Positions 29,270 to 38,092 of a stretch of DNA of 64,000 bases are shown piece by piece. The position numbers were made by a program, and so were the translations under genes. Below the pieces are notes generated by a model that saw only the letters and a program-made list of their open reading frames with translations, did not search any database and was not told the DNA's origin. The DNA comes from Allochromatium palmeri (lineage in GTDB: Bacteria > Pseudomonadota > Gammaproteobacteria > Chromatiales > Chromatiaceae). The stretch spans positions 1 to 64,000 of the forward strand of contig NZ_WNKT01000006.1 of assembly GCF_009720725.1 (NCBI RefSeq), in the 5' to 3' direction. Numbering within the stretch: position 1 is the stretch's first letter; each line of letters starts with the position of its first letter.

Positions 29270-30364
29270 TCACTTCATCCGCCGTACTGCCTGCCGGAAG
29301 TTGGACATGGGCGACTCACCGACGCCCCACCAGGCATCTGAGCGTTCCTGGAAGGTCATCATGGAGTCATAGAGCCGCTTGAAGGTGGGATTCTTCTCGG
29401 CCTCTTCGGCATAGACCTGATGCGCGGTCTCATACGCCTTGAGCAGCACGTCGTCGGGGAAGCGCCGCAGCTCGGCGCCGCCGGCGAGCAGCCGCTGCAG
29501 CGCCGGCGGATTCTTGGCGTCGTAGCGGGCGAGCATTTCCAGATGCGCCTCATTGGCGGCGACCTCGAAGGCGGCCTGATAGCTCGGTGGCAGCGCCGCC
29601 CACTGATCCTTGTTCACATAGAAGACCAGATGGGTGCCTGGCTCCCACCAGCCGGGGTAGTAGTAATACTTGGCGACCTTATGGAAACCGAGCTTTTCGT
29701 CGTCATAGGGCACAGTCCACTCGGCGGCATCGATGGCGCCGCGCTCCAGCGAAGGATAGATCTCGCCGCCGGGCAGTGACTGAGGCACGGCACCCAGACG
29801 CGAGAAGATCTCGGCGCCGAAGCCGGGGATGCGGATCTTGAGTCCCTTGAGATCCTCCAGCGACTTGATCTCACGACGATACCAGCCGCCCATCTGCGCG
29901 CCCGTGCTGCCGCCGAGGAAGTTGAGGATGTTGTACTCGGCAAACATCTCGCGCAGCAGTCCCATGCCCTCGTCGGCCAGCACCCAGGAGGTGAGCTGGC
30001 GGGTGTTCATCCCGAAGGGCAGGGTGGTCTCAGCCGCCAGCGCCTTGTTTTTGCCGTAGTAGTAATAGGAGGCGGTGTGGCCGCACTCGACCGTATTCTG
30101 CTGCACGGCATCCATCACTCCGAGCGCGGGCACCAGCTCGCCACCGGCGAAGACGCGGATCTCGAAGCGCCCGTCGGTCAACTCGGCGACCCGCTTGGAC
30201 AGGGTCTCGGCGCCGCCATAGATCGTATCCAGGCTCTTGGGGAAGCTGGAGGCCAGGCGCCATTTGATGCTTGGCGCTTCGTCGGCGCGGGCTGGGAGCG
30301 AGACACTGGCTCCGGCGGCGAGTGCACCGGCACCGGCGGTCTTCAGGAAGTCGCGTCTTTGCAT
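29270..30364 (-). CDS. TRAP transporter periplasmic binding protein (DctP/TakP-like), Tat-exported
   Basis: 364 residues. A twin-arginine leader (MQRRDFLKTAG...PARA) precedes the DctP-type binding domain. GWYRREIKSLEDLKGLKIRIPG carries the conserved Arg that contacts carboxylate ligands, and GAIDAAEWTVPYDDEKLGFH is typical of the 2-oxoacid-binding TakP subgroup. It should deliver an organic acid to a DctQM membrane unit, but none is encoded next to it; the downstream gene is an antiporter promoter-side neighbour. GAGG lies 8 bases before the ATG. The substrate is inferred only at the level of carboxylate or 2-oxo acid. Confidence 0.9.
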   Translation of the reverse strand: MQRRDFLKTAGAGALAAGASVSLPARADEAPSIKWRLASSFPKSLDTIYGGAETLSKRVAELTDGRFEIRVFAGGELVPALGVMDAVQQNTVECGHTASYYYYGKNKALAAETTLPFGMNTRQLTSWVLADEGMGLLREMFAEYNILNFLGGSTGAQMGGWYRREIKSLEDLKGLKIRIPGFGAEIFSRLGAVPQSLPGGEIYPSLERGAIDAAEWTVPYDDEKLGFHKVAKYYYYPGWWEPGTHLVFYVNKDQWAALPPSYQAAFEVAANEAHLEMLARYDAKNPPALQRLLAGGAELRRFPDDVLLKAYETAHQVYAEEAEKNPTFKRLYDSMMTFQERSDAWWGVGESPMSNFRQAVRRMK

Positions 30365-30395
30365 GGCTGTGTCCTCACCAGATCGTTATCGTTGG

Positions 30396-31688
30396 TCAGT
30401 TATGAGTGAAGGCGGATGAATCGGCGTCGGCCGTGACCTCGGCGAGTTCACGATCGGCGCGCCGACCGATGACCCGCACCAGCGGCCCGAGCGTCAGCCC
30501 CTGGACCAGGATCGAGAACACGACCACCACATAGGTGACACTCACCAGGATATCGCGCGTTTCGCCGTCCGGCAGCGAGAGCGCCAGTGCGATCGAGATG
30601 CCGCCACGCAGTCCGGCCCAGGTCAGCAGGGTCACGGTGCCGGGTGCGAAGTCGCGCATCCGGCGCATCAGCCCGATCGGTAGTCCCACGCTCAGCGCCC
30701 GCGCGGCCAGCACCAGCGGAATCGCCAGCGTCCCGGCTATCAGTGGACCGCCGCTCAGATCCAGCACCAGCACTTCCAGCCCGATCAGCACGAAGAGCAC
30801 GGCGTTGAGGATCTCGTCGACCAGCTCCCAGAAATCGTCCAGATGCTGGCGCGTTGTCTCGGACATGGCGCGTTGGCGCCCATGATTGCCGATCATCAGT
30901 CCCGCGACCACGATGGCGATCGGCGCCGACAGATGCAACTGATCGGCCAAAGCATAACCACCGGTCGCCAGGGCCAGGGTGAGCAGAATCTCGACCTGAT
31001 AGTCGTCGACGTGGCGCAGCATCAGGAGCACCAGACCGCCGCTCAGGAATCCCAGGAGCGCGCCGCCGATGACTTCGTAGCCCAGCATGCCGAGCGCGTT
31101 GAACAGGCTCGCTTGGTGCGCGCCGGTAGCGATTCCGACCAGGGTCAGGAACAGCACCACGGCCACGCCGTCGTTGAACAGCGACTCACCCGTGATCTTG
31201 GTGTTGAGCGACTCAGGCGCTCCGGCGCCCTTGAGGATACCGAGCACCGCGATCGGATCGGTCGGCGAGATCAGGGCGCCGAACAGCAGACAATAGATGA
31301 AGGGCACATCCAGCCCGAGCAGCCAAAACAGCAGCCAGGCGCCCATTCCGATCAGCAGGGTAGCGACAATGACGCTGGCGCTCGCCAGGATGGCGATGAC
31401 CCCTTTGTGACGCGCCAGATCGTGCAGATCGACATGGAGCGCACCGGCGAACAGCAGGAAGCCGAGCATCCCATGCAGCACCGTGTCTTCGAAGTCGACC
31501 TCTTCGAGCAGTAGCTTCAAGGTCGAGTGCCACTCGGCATCGAGTGGCGCGATCAGCAGCCCGAGCGAGAGCAGGAGCGCGATCAGCATCAGACCGATGG
31601 TGGTCGGCAGCCGGATGAAGCGATGGTTGATCCAACTGAAGGCCGCCGCCAGGCTCAGCAGGACGGCGAGGATGTCGAACAGGTGCAT
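30396..31688 (-). CDS. CPA1-type Na+(K+)/H+ antiporter
   Basis: 430 residues with about twelve membrane helices. The family core is visible: the LLFGALISPTDPIAVLGILK segment with the ion-binding Asp, GESLFNDGVAVVLFLTLVG on the following helix, and the TLLTWAGLRGGISIALAL motif. It exchanges cations for protons across the inner membrane and so helps pH or salt balance. GGAG precedes the ATG by six bases. It lies between the TRAP binding protein (31 bases downstream) and the cNMP-domain gene (42 bases upstream), all on the minus strand, so they may share transcripts. Confidence 0.93.
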   Translation of the reverse strand: MHLFDILAVLLSLAAAFSWINHRFIRLPTTIGLMLIALLLSLGLLIAPLDAEWHSTLKLLLEEVDFEDTVLHGMLGFLLFAGALHVDLHDLARHKGVIAILASASVIVATLLIGMGAWLLFWLLGLDVPFIYCLLFGALISPTDPIAVLGILKGAGAPESLNTKITGESLFNDGVAVVLFLTLVGIATGAHQASLFNALGMLGYEVIGGALLGFLSGGLVLLMLRHVDDYQVEILLTLALATGGYALADQLHLSAPIAIVVAGLMIGNHGRQRAMSETTRQHLDDFWELVDEILNAVLFVLIGLEVLVLDLSGGPLIAGTLAIPLVLAARALSVGLPIGLMRRMRDFAPGTVTLLTWAGLRGGISIALALSLPDGETRDILVSVTYVVVVFSILVQGLTLGPLVRVIGRRADRELAEVTADADSSAFTHN

Positions 31689-31730
31689 CGGCGTCTCCGG
31701 GGGCTACTGGGGTTTATAGCGCGCGCCGGC

Positions 31731-32213
31731 TCAATAGCGTCCGCCGCTCTTGAGCAGATAGTTGCGCATCTCGGCGCTCTCCAGATTCATGCGCATCAGA
31801 TTGCTGTGGGTGATGCGGAACATGGCGCGCATGACCTTGAAGACCAGACGCGGGTGGGTTTCGATCAGCGCGTCGAAGTCCTCTGGCTCCAGGGTCAGGA
31901 CGCTGACGGGTTCCTCGGCGCGCAGGGCGGCGCGGCGCGGCTTGCCATCGACGAAGGCGCGGGTGCCGGCGCATTCGCCGGGTCGCATCTGGTAGACCGT
32001 TTCTTCGATGCCGCCGACCGATTTACAGACGCAGAGTCGGCCGCGCGCGAGCACAAAGAGCGTGCGGCGGTCCTGGTCCTCGTCGACCAGCGTCTCGCCG
32101 GCCTGGAGTGAAATGACGCCCGTGCGCTCGGCGAGCGCCTGGCATTCGTCGGCGTCCAATTCCCCGCCCAGGGTCGAGCTGGCGAGGACCTGTGCTTTGT
32201 CGATGTCGGTCAT
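31731..32213 (-). CDS. Cyclic-nucleotide-binding-domain protein (Crp-like sensor without HTH)
   Basis: 160 residues from the ATG at 32213; the frame is open to 32276 but that leader looks non-coding. A cNMP jelly roll spans about 25-125: ISLQAGETLVDEDQDRRTLFVLARGRL, then GECAGTRAFVDGKPRRAALRA in place of the canonical phosphate-binding cassette. A C-terminal helix (HPRLVFKVMRAMFRITHSNL) corresponds to the Crp dimerisation helix. The chain ends before any DNA-binding domain, so it is likely a sensor or regulator of a partner protein, perhaps the antiporter encoded 42 bases downstream. The usual Arg/Ser ligand contacts are only partly matched. Confidence 0.82.
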   Translation of the reverse strand: MTDIDKAQVLASSTLGGELDADECQALAERTGVISLQAGETLVDEDQDRRTLFVLARGRLCVCKSVGGIEETVYQMRPGECAGTRAFVDGKPRRAALRAEEPVSVLTLEPEDFDALIETHPRLVFKVMRAMFRITHSNLMRMNLESAEMRNYLLKSGGRY

Positions 32214-32337
32214 TGGGTTGTGGCTCCCGTGAATCCGCGAATGAATCGGCGAAATGGCGTCTATCATACCGGACACGGTTCAATGGTCGATAGGTCCGAG
32301 TAACGGTTCGAAGAAGAGCGGGATGTAGCAATCAATC

Positions 32338-32586
32338 TCAGGCGGCTTTGCGTGGAGAGAGCATGGAATCCGGGTTGAAATCCTGCATGCCGAAATCGGC
32401 TGGATCGAGATCGAACAGTCCGGCCTGCTCGAACGCCACGCTCAGCACGTCGTAATAGGCGGCCTGCAAACCACTAGCGAATTGGCCTTGATCGTCCTTT
32501 GACTTCTCAGCCGCACGTCTGGCCGCCCATAGGACTTCCTCGAGGACCGCGAGTGCGGCGTCATTTTTGGTCACTGTCTCGCTCAC
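32338..32586 (-). CDS. Small protein of unknown function, second gene of an overlapping pair
   Basis: 82 residues from a GTG at 32586, chosen because GAGGGGG lies 6 bases upstream. The protein is helical and acidic (LAVLEEVLWAARRAAEKSKDD, then SVAFEQAGLFDLDPADFG) with no membrane segment or signal peptide. The start overlaps the preceding 103-codon gene by 26 bases, so the pair is probably translationally linked. I do not recognise the family. Confidence 0.6.
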   Translation of the reverse strand: MSETVTKNDAALAVLEEVLWAARRAAEKSKDDQGQFASGLQAAYYDVLSVAFEQAGLFDLDPADFGMQDFNPDSMLSPRKAA

Positions 32587-32872
32587 GAAGCACCCCCTCG
32601 ATGATGTTGATTTGCTCGCGCTGGCGCGCAATATCGCTCGGCCATTTCTGCGTCTGGTAATACCGCACTTTTTCAGGATCGTGATCGGAGGCGCACTTCG
32701 ACCACGGATCTGCAATCCAGGCTTCATGCTGCTCGATCTGCTTTTGCAGCGTTCTGATCGATTTCAAAAGTTTGACCGTGGGCAGTTTGCGTTGTTGCAG
32801 CATCCATCCGTGGTGTGGATTGCCGGCGGTCTGTGCGATCTCATACGCCGATGGCTTGACGTCCTTCAGCAT
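32561..32872 (-). CDS. Small protein of unknown function, first gene of an overlapping pair
   Basis: 103 residues, basic and helical: HHGWMLQQRKLPTVKLLKSI, then a likely coiled coil LQKQIEQHEAWI and a C-terminal helix DIARQREQINIIEGVLRER. There are two Trp in short helical stretches and one Cys. No signal peptide or membrane segment is visible. It lies 76 bases after terC on the same strand, with a strong hairpin in the gap. The family is not recognised; small overlapping pairs like this can be toxin-antitoxin or phage-derived modules, but nothing in the sequence proves it. Confidence 0.55.
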   Translation of the reverse strand: MLKDVKPSAYEIAQTAGNPHHGWMLQQRKLPTVKLLKSIRTLQKQIEQHEAWIADPWSKCASDHDPEKVRYYQTQKWPSDIARQREQINIIEGVLRERDSDQK

Positions 32873-32906
32873 AGCCGCTTATCCAGGCGCCGGATTCGAT
32901 CTTTCG

Positions 32907-32934
32907 ACGGGCCGGTCCCAGCGAACCGGCCCGT
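32907..32934 (-). terminator. Hairpin after terC
   Basis: A 10-bp perfect stem (ACGGGCCGGT at 32907-32916 with 32925-32934, 8-base loop) starts 15 bases after the terC stop. No T-run follows on the minus strand, so it is a probable 3'-end structure rather than a complete intrinsic terminator. Confidence 0.5.
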
Positions 32935-32948
32935 GGCTCAGAACGCGC

Positions 32949-33986
32949 TCAGCCCTTGGCTGAGCCAGCCGCGTCATCGTCCGTCTTCTCAGGGAAGAGG
33001 AACGAGGCGATGACACCCAGCGCCAGCACACCAAGCACCACCATCAGACTAGTTCCGGGCGAGATGTGCAGACCCGTGTCGCCGATGGCATGGTTCCAGG
33101 ATTGCAGCGCCATCTTGCCGGCGATATAGAACAGCAGCACGATGACCGCTTTCTCCAGATGCACCAGATAGCGCGTCAGGGCCGCGAGCACGAAATAGAG
33201 ACTGCGCAGACCCAGGATGGCGAAGATCATCGCCGCATAGACCAGCAGCGGTTCCTGCGTCACGGCAATGACCGCCGGCACCGAGTCGAACGAGAACGCC
33301 AGGTCCGAGGTCTCGATCGTCGCCAGACAGAGGAAGGCCGGCGTGGCATAGAGCGCGCCCATGCGCGTGACCGACGTCTGACGCTCGGCCTCCTCGCGTC
33401 CGACGAACAGCTCCTCGTGCTTGACGAAGAAACGGTCCAGATGCAGCCGGGTGTAGACCGGCATCATCTTGCCGGTCAGACGCACGCTCCAGTGGTCGGA
33501 ATAGTCCTCGATCTCCTCCCCATCACCGCGGCTCTTGAGCATCTGCACACCGCTCCAGGCCACCAGGATGGCGAAGAGGAAGCCGACCCAGGGGCTGGCC
33601 ATGAACAGACTGGTGCCGAGCAAAACGAAGATGGCGCGGAACACCAGCGCGCCGATGATGCCCCAGTAGAGGATGCGATGTTGCAGCCCCGAACGGATGC
33701 CAAAGGAGGCGAAGATGGCCATGAAGACCATGAGGTTGTCGACCGAGAGGCTCTTTTCAAGCACATAACCGGCCAGATAGAGATCGGCCCACTCCTTGCT
33801 AAAGCGCCCCCAGAGATAGCCGTAGAAGCTGAGCGCGAGCACGATCCAGAATACCGACCACTTGGCGGCGTCGGCGACACTGATCTCATCGGTCTTGCGA
33901 TGCGCGAAGAGATCCAGATAGATGGAGACGGCGACCACCGTGATGAAGATGGCGATGGCTTCCATCGGAAAGCCGAAATGGCCCAT
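32949..33986 (-). CDS. TerC/Alx-family integral membrane protein
   Basis: 345 residues with about eight or nine membrane helices. Family signatures are GYVLEKSLSVDNLMVFMAIF with the paired acidic/Asn residues in the membrane, LLYWG-like ILYWGIIGALVFRAIF, and SDLAFSFDSVPAVIAVTQEP. TerC/Alx proteins are linked to manganese export or metal loading of exported proteins, and to tellurite resistance in some bacteria. A long hydrophilic loop (about 150-200) is characteristic of the Alx group. GGAG precedes the ATG by 5-6 bases. The 325-base leader region contains a terminator-like hairpin at 34026-34046 pointing at this gene. Confidence 0.92.
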   Translation of the reverse strand: MGHFGFPMEAIAIFITVVAVSIYLDLFAHRKTDEISVADAAKWSVFWIVLALSFYGYLWGRFSKEWADLYLAGYVLEKSLSVDNLMVFMAIFASFGIRSGLQHRILYWGIIGALVFRAIFVLLGTSLFMASPWVGFLFAILVAWSGVQMLKSRGDGEEIEDYSDHWSVRLTGKMMPVYTRLHLDRFFVKHEELFVGREEAERQTSVTRMGALYATPAFLCLATIETSDLAFSFDSVPAVIAVTQEPLLVYAAMIFAILGLRSLYFVLAALTRYLVHLEKAVIVLLFYIAGKMALQSWNHAIGDTGLHISPGTSLMVVLGVLALGVIASFLFPEKTDDDAAGSAKG

Positions 33987-34311
33987 AGAGACTCCGTGGT
34001 TGAGGTTGGTTGATCAAAACGAGAAACCGCCGCGAAGAGCGGCGGTCGGGACGTGTGCGAGGGGCGGGACGGACCCAGGTACCCCTTCAAGGACGTCGAG
34101 CATAGGCCAGATCGCGGTTTTGCTCCAGTCCCGTGTGTGCCGCGCATCGGCTTGGACCTGAAGAGAAAGGCGCCCGTCAAACGTTCGACATCTACGCCAT
34201 CCATACTCATCAGGATCGAGCGTTTCACGGCACTCGTGCGCTACCCTGCATCAATGGGTCACGCTTAACAATTCATCCCTTTCGTGTTCCGCGCTGGAGG
34301 CGCTTTCACTC
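33987..34311. other. Divergent control region between terC and transaldolase
   Basis: 325 bases without a convincing gene. The one clear element is the terminator-like hairpin at 34016-34046 in the terC leader. I compared the terC-strand leader by eye with the yybP-ykoY manganese riboswitch (GGGGAGUAG, CAACAUAC and GCAAGACC elements) and did not find it. The tal promoter must also lie here but is not obvious. Confidence 0.6.
34016..34046 (-). terminator. Terminator-like hairpin in the terC 5' leader (possible attenuator)
   Basis: On the minus strand ACCGCCGC-TCTTC-GCGGCGGT forms an 8-bp stem (34026-34033 with 34039-34046), followed directly by TTCTCGTTTT. It lies about 40 bases upstream of the terC ATG, and no gene ends just before it on that strand. 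Conditional termination of the terC transcript is therefore plausible. Confidence 0.55.
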
Positions 34312-35280
34312 ATGAACAGACTCGAAGCACTCAAGAGCATGACCACCGTGGTCGCTGATACCGGCGACTTCCAGGCGATCATCGACTACCGGCCCCAGGA
34401 CGCCACCACCAATCCCTCGCTGCTCTACAAGGCCGCGCAGATGCCGGCCTATCGCGAGCTGGTCGAGGACGCACTGCTCCACGGCGCCCGCCACGGCGGC
34501 GACAGTCAGGCCCAGGCGCGTCTGACCATGGATAAGCTAGCGATCAACTTCGGAACCGAAATTCTCAAGGTCGTTCCGGGACGGGTCTCGACCGAAATCG
34601 ACGCACGGCTCTCGTTCGACGAGGACGCTACGGTGCGTCGCGCCGAGGCACTGGTCGAGCTTTATCAGCAGGCCGGGGTGGATGCGCGCGAACGGGTGCT
34701 GTTCAAGATTGCCTCGACCTGGGAGGGCATCCGCGCCGCCGAGCGTCTGGAGCGCCAGGGTATTCATTGCAATCTGACCCTGCTGTTCGGCTTCGCCCAA
34801 GCCGTGGCCTGTGCTGACGCCGGTGTCACGCTCATCTCACCCTTCGTCGGGCGCATCCTCGACTGGTACAAGAAGGCCGAGAATGTTGCCGGCTATCCGG
34901 CCGACGAAGATCCGGGCGTGCGCTCGGTCACACGCATCTACAACTACTACAAGCGTCACGATTACGCGACCGTGGTCATGGGCGCGAGCTTCCGCAATCT
35001 CGACGAAATCCTTGAGCTGGCCGGCTGCGACTATCTGACCATCTCCCCGGCGCTGCTCGGGGAGCTGGACTCGACCGAAGGCGAGGTGCCGCGCCGGCTC
35101 GATCCGGACCGGGCACAGGCGCTCGACATCCCCAGGGTCGGCTATGACGAGATCGGTTTTCGCTGGGAGCTGAACGAGGACGCCATGGCGACCGAGAAGC
35201 TTGCCGAGGGCATCCGGCTCTTTACCGCCGACACGCTCAAGCTCGAACGCTTCGCGCACGAGATCAACCAAAGCACCTGA
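34312..35280 (+). CDS. tal: Transaldolase (TalB type)
   Basis: 322 residues. It transfers a dihydroxyacetone unit from sedoheptulose-7-phosphate to glyceraldehyde-3-phosphate in the pentose phosphate pathway. The Schiff-base lysine is Lys132 in [10 protein letters not shown], the same number as in E. coli TalB. Other signatures are DATTNPSLL near residue 31 and [24 protein letters not shown] at the start and [20 protein letters not shown] confirm the long class. It stands alone and its stop is five bases from the convergent AEC transporter stop, leaving no room for a separate terminator. Confidence 0.97.
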   Translation: MNRLEALKSMTTVVADTGDFQAIIDYRPQDATTNPSLLYKAAQMPAYRELVEDALLHGARHGGDSQAQARLTMDKLAINFGTEILKVVPGRVSTEIDARLSFDEDATVRRAEALVELYQQAGVDARERVLFKIASTWEGIRAAERLERQGIHCNLTLLFGFAQAVACADAGVTLISPFVGRILDWYKKAENVAGYPADEDPGVRSVTRIYNYYKRHDYATVVMGASFRNLDEILELAGCDYLTISPALLGELDSTEGEVPRRLDPDRAQALDIPRVGYDEIGFRWELNEDAMATEKLAEGIRLFTADTLKLERFAHEINQST

Positions 35281-35284
35281 GCGA

Positions 35285-36232
35285 CTAACCCGGCACGCCG
35301 ATCCCCCACAGCCACAACCCGAGATTCAGCGTCACGAAGGCCAGCAGCGTCGTGACCACCAGCGCCGTGGCCGGGATCTCGCCCTGGCCATAGCGCTGGG
35401 CGATCAGCGGGAAGATGGTCACCATCGGCAGTCCCGCCAGAATCAGCGCGGCCTGACCGAGTGTCGGATCCAGGGTCGGCACCAGCAGCAGCATGCCAAA
35501 GGCCACCAGCGGATGAACCACCAGCTTGCCGGCGGCGATGGCCGTCGCCGGGCCGAGCGCGCCCCGCACCCGCTGTCCGGCCAGACTGCCGCCGATGGCG
35601 AACAGCGCCACCACCGCTGCCGAGCCGGCCAGCAGCTCGATGGTGCGTCCGATCGGCACCGGCAGGCGCCAGCCGAGCGCGGCAAACGCCAGCCCGGCCG
35701 CGATCGCCAACAGGATCGGGTTGGTGCCGACCGTGCGCAGCACCCGCCCCAACGTCCGCAGTACACTGCCGCGTCCGCGCTCGCGATGGAACTCGGTCAG
35801 GATCAGGGTCAGCGGCAGGATGATCAGCACCTCGGTCAGGATGGCCATGACCACGGCGATCAGGGCCGGTTCGCCCAGCAACTGCGCTACCAGCGGATAG
35901 CCGATATAGCTGCTGTTGGACATCGAAAGCCCCATGCCGAAGAAGGCGTTGTCGAGCGGTGAGGTGCGCCGCGCGATGGAGGCGACCAGCACGCCGATGC
36001 CGTAGGTGATCATCGAGGCGCTGACATAGACCAGCAGGAAGTCGGGCACCAGGATGCTGTCGAGCGAGCGTTTGGAGAGCGTGTCGAACAGCAGCGCGGG
36101 CAGGGCGAACAGCAGGGCATAGCGGCTCATGGCCACCGCCCCCTCGCGCGGCATCCAGGCCTGACGCACGGCGACGAAGCCGAGCGCGATCAGCAGAAAG
36201 ATGGGAGCAGTGACAGCAAGGATGGCGAACAA
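35285..36232 (-). CDS. AEC-family (auxin efflux carrier-like) membrane transporter
   Basis: 315 residues with about ten membrane helices in two five-helix halves. The start is TTG at 36232, with AGGA 8 bases before it. Typical segments are SNSSYIGYPLVAQLLGEPAL (the broken helix with Asn/Ser) and ILAGLPMVTIFPLIAQRYG. Bacterial AEC members export or import organic acids such as malate, or other carboxylates; the substrate here cannot be told. It is convergent with tal and followed upstream by an AAA-ATPase gene on the same strand. Confidence 0.88.
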   Translation of the reverse strand: MFAILAVTAPIFLLIALGFVAVRQAWMPREGAVAMSRYALLFALPALLFDTLSKRSLDSILVPDFLLVYVSASMITYGIGVLVASIARRTSPLDNAFFGMGLSMSNSSYIGYPLVAQLLGEPALIAVVMAILTEVLIILPLTLILTEFHRERGRGSVLRTLGRVLRTVGTNPILLAIAAGLAFAALGWRLPVPIGRTIELLAGSAAVVALFAIGGSLAGQRVRGALGPATAIAAGKLVVHPLVAFGMLLLVPTLDPTLGQAALILAGLPMVTIFPLIAQRYGQGEIPATALVVTTLLAFVTLNLGLWLWGIGVPG

Positions 36233-36277
36233 GACGGACTTCCTGAATAGGGGTGATTGGAGACGGATGGAGTCCGG

Positions 36278-37876
36278 TCAGACCGCCACCCAATCCCCCT
36301 GAATCAGGTTGCGCGCGTCTGGATCGAACACCAGCCCGACCTCGAACAGCCCCCGCGACGGCAGGCCGCGATATTTGGCACTGTAGCCGCGCGCCTGGAT
36401 CTGCGCCAGCGCCGGATTGTCGACCGGCTCCTGATCAGGCGTTGGGGAGGGCCGACCGCGCTCGACCTTGATCTCGATAACATAGACGTAGCCTTCCAGT
36501 TTCACCGTCAGATCCACCTGCCCGTGATGGCTGATGTCCTCGGCGATCACTTCGGCGTTGAGACTGACGAAGAAGGCATAGAGCACGCTGGCGTAATAGC
36601 CCTCGTATTCAGGCAGGTCGCTGTAGGTGAAATTGCGCCATGGGATGCCAGCGAACAGACGTTTGATGGCCGCGATCAGGCCGGCGACATCGCCACGGAT
36701 CAGCGGCTCATGGATCGCCAGCTGCCAAGGCATGCGTTCGCTGGGCAGGCGGTCGGTCCAGGCATCGACGAGGTGATTCATCAAGGCCAGGCGGACTTCT
36801 TGATTCGGGATGCGCAGCCTGAACAGCAGTTGACCGAACCGTTGCTCGACTTGATTGATGGTCAGATAGCCGGTTTGGAACAACAGCGTCACCGGGTCGA
36901 TGCGCTCGATGTCGAACGAATCCAGGATCTCCTCGCTGGTTTCGACGGACTCCAGATCCGGCAGGAAATAACGCCGCTGCTGGAACAGCTTGATCAGAAA
37001 ACTCGGACTGCCGGTCTCGAACCAGTAGTTGCGATAGGTCCGGCCCTGGCTGATGAATAATAGGATATCGAAGGGGTTATAGACCGGCTCGCCGAGAAAG
37101 CCGTAGCCATTGTACCAGCGCCGGAGTTCGTCCCAGTCCACGCCGGCCAGATGGTCGGCGAACACGGTCTCCAGGTCATGCTGAGTGTAGCCGCACAGGG
37201 TCGCGCAGCGGGGATCCAGGGTGAGATCCTGAAGCTGGTTGATCCCGGAGAACAGGCTGACCTTGCTGAACTTGGTGACGCCAGTCATGAAGACGAAGCG
37301 TAGCTCGGCATCCCGGCCCTTCATGGCTGAGTAAAGATTCTTGAGCCCTTCACGCACCTCGGCCGCACGTTCGGGATGGTCGATGTTGTCCAGGATGGGC
37401 TTGTCGTATTCGTCGACCAGGATCACCACGCCCTGGCCGGTCTCGGCATGCAGGCGCTCGATCATCTCAGCGAAGCAGCCGGTAAGGCTGGTCGCCTCAC
37501 AGTTCAGGCCCAGCTGACGCTGATTGAACCGCAGCAATTCATGGATGTGCCGATCCAGTTGCTCCCGGTTCTCCAGGATACCCGCCGAGAAGTCGAGCCG
37601 GATCACCGGATGGCGTTGTGACCAGTCCCAGCGATCATGGACGTACAGCCCCCGGAACAGCGGTTCATTGCCCTCGAACAGTTCCTTCAGCGTATCCAGG
37701 AACAGGCTCTTGCCGAAGCGGCGCGGACGCGACAGAAAGTAATACTTGCCCGCCTCGGCCAGCGCTAGGGCATGCGGTGTCTTGTCCACATAGCAGTAGC
37801 CGTCGGTGATGATCTCGCGCAGGTTCTGGAGGCCGATTGGGAGCTTGCGCGGGCGGGACGGATCGGGGGTGGGCAT
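36278..37876 (-). CDS. AAA-ATPase-like / PD-(D/E)XK nuclease fusion (DUF1703 type)
   Basis: 532 residues. The N-terminal AAA-ATPase-like domain opens with PIGLQNLREIITDGYCYVDKT, has an atypical Walker A SRPRRFGKSLFLDTL and Walker B VVILVDEYDKPILD. The C-terminal PDDEXK_9 nuclease-like domain is marked by YVIEIKVERG, with the catalytic Glu-x-Lys pattern. This combination is common in Bacteroidetes and sulfur bacteria, often in many copies, and its biological role is unknown. GGAG sits 8 bases before the ATG. It is isolated from recognised defence genes. Confidence 0.92.
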   Translation of the reverse strand: MPTPDPSRPRKLPIGLQNLREIITDGYCYVDKTPHALALAEAGKYYFLSRPRRFGKSLFLDTLKELFEGNEPLFRGLYVHDRWDWSQRHPVIRLDFSAGILENREQLDRHIHELLRFNQRQLGLNCEATSLTGCFAEMIERLHAETGQGVVILVDEYDKPILDNIDHPERAAEVREGLKNLYSAMKGRDAELRFVFMTGVTKFSKVSLFSGINQLQDLTLDPRCATLCGYTQHDLETVFADHLAGVDWDELRRWYNGYGFLGEPVYNPFDILLFISQGRTYRNYWFETGSPSFLIKLFQQRRYFLPDLESVETSEEILDSFDIERIDPVTLLFQTGYLTINQVEQRFGQLLFRLRIPNQEVRLALMNHLVDAWTDRLPSERMPWQLAIHEPLIRGDVAGLIAAIKRLFAGIPWRNFTYSDLPEYEGYYASVLYAFFVSLNAEVIAEDISHHGQVDLTVKLEGYVYVIEIKVERGRPSPTPDQEPVDNPALAQIQARGYSAKYRGLPSRGLFEVGLVFDPDARNLIQGDWVAV

Positions 37877-37917
37877 GGGATGGTCTCCGGAGTCGTGCGG
37901 ATGTCTGCCTGGATTTC

Positions 37918-37927
37918 AGTCTAAACC
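37918..37927 (-). promoter_or_regulatory. Possible -10-type element upstream of the AAA/PDDEXK gene
   Basis: The minus strand reads GGTTTAGACT, close to the GGTTTAGAAT found upstream of the HD-GYP-like gene (3478-3487) and the membrane kinase gene (23116-23125). No convincing -35 was found at standard spacing. Confidence 0.25.
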
Positions 37928-37993
37928 AGGCACCGCCGCCTCGGTAGTCACCGCCCAGCGCATCCGACCCCGATGTCCTCCGGTCATCTCAAT

Positions 37994-38012
37994 TGATGAT
38001 TATCATTGATAA
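37994..38012 (+). promoter_or_regulatory. Fur-box-like palindrome upstream of the hydrogenase operon
   Basis: The core ATGATTATCAT (37996-38006) is a perfect 5+1+5 palindrome, differing from the Fur core ATGATAATCAT only at its centre; flanking bases match less well. It lies about 145 bases upstream of hupS and 120 bases upstream of the divergent AAA gene. Confidence 0.45.
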
Positions 38013-38013
38013 C

Positions 38014-38028
38014 GCAAATTTTATTTGC
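38014..38028 (+). promoter_or_regulatory. AT-rich inverted repeat upstream of hupS
   Basis: GCAAAT and ATTTGC flank a TTT centre, a perfect 6-bp palindrome immediately next to the Fur-like site. This looks like an operator, but the protein is unknown. Confidence 0.4.
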
Positions 38029-38092
38029 CCCGCTATCTTGATGAATTCACTCAAGAGGTGCTCTAATTCCCACACTCTTTGGAGGAGATAGC

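Noticed and set aside
33987-34311. yybP-ykoY manganese riboswitch before terC
   Set aside because: The diagnostic GGGGAGUAG, CAACAUAC and GCAAGACC segments are not present on the terC strand.
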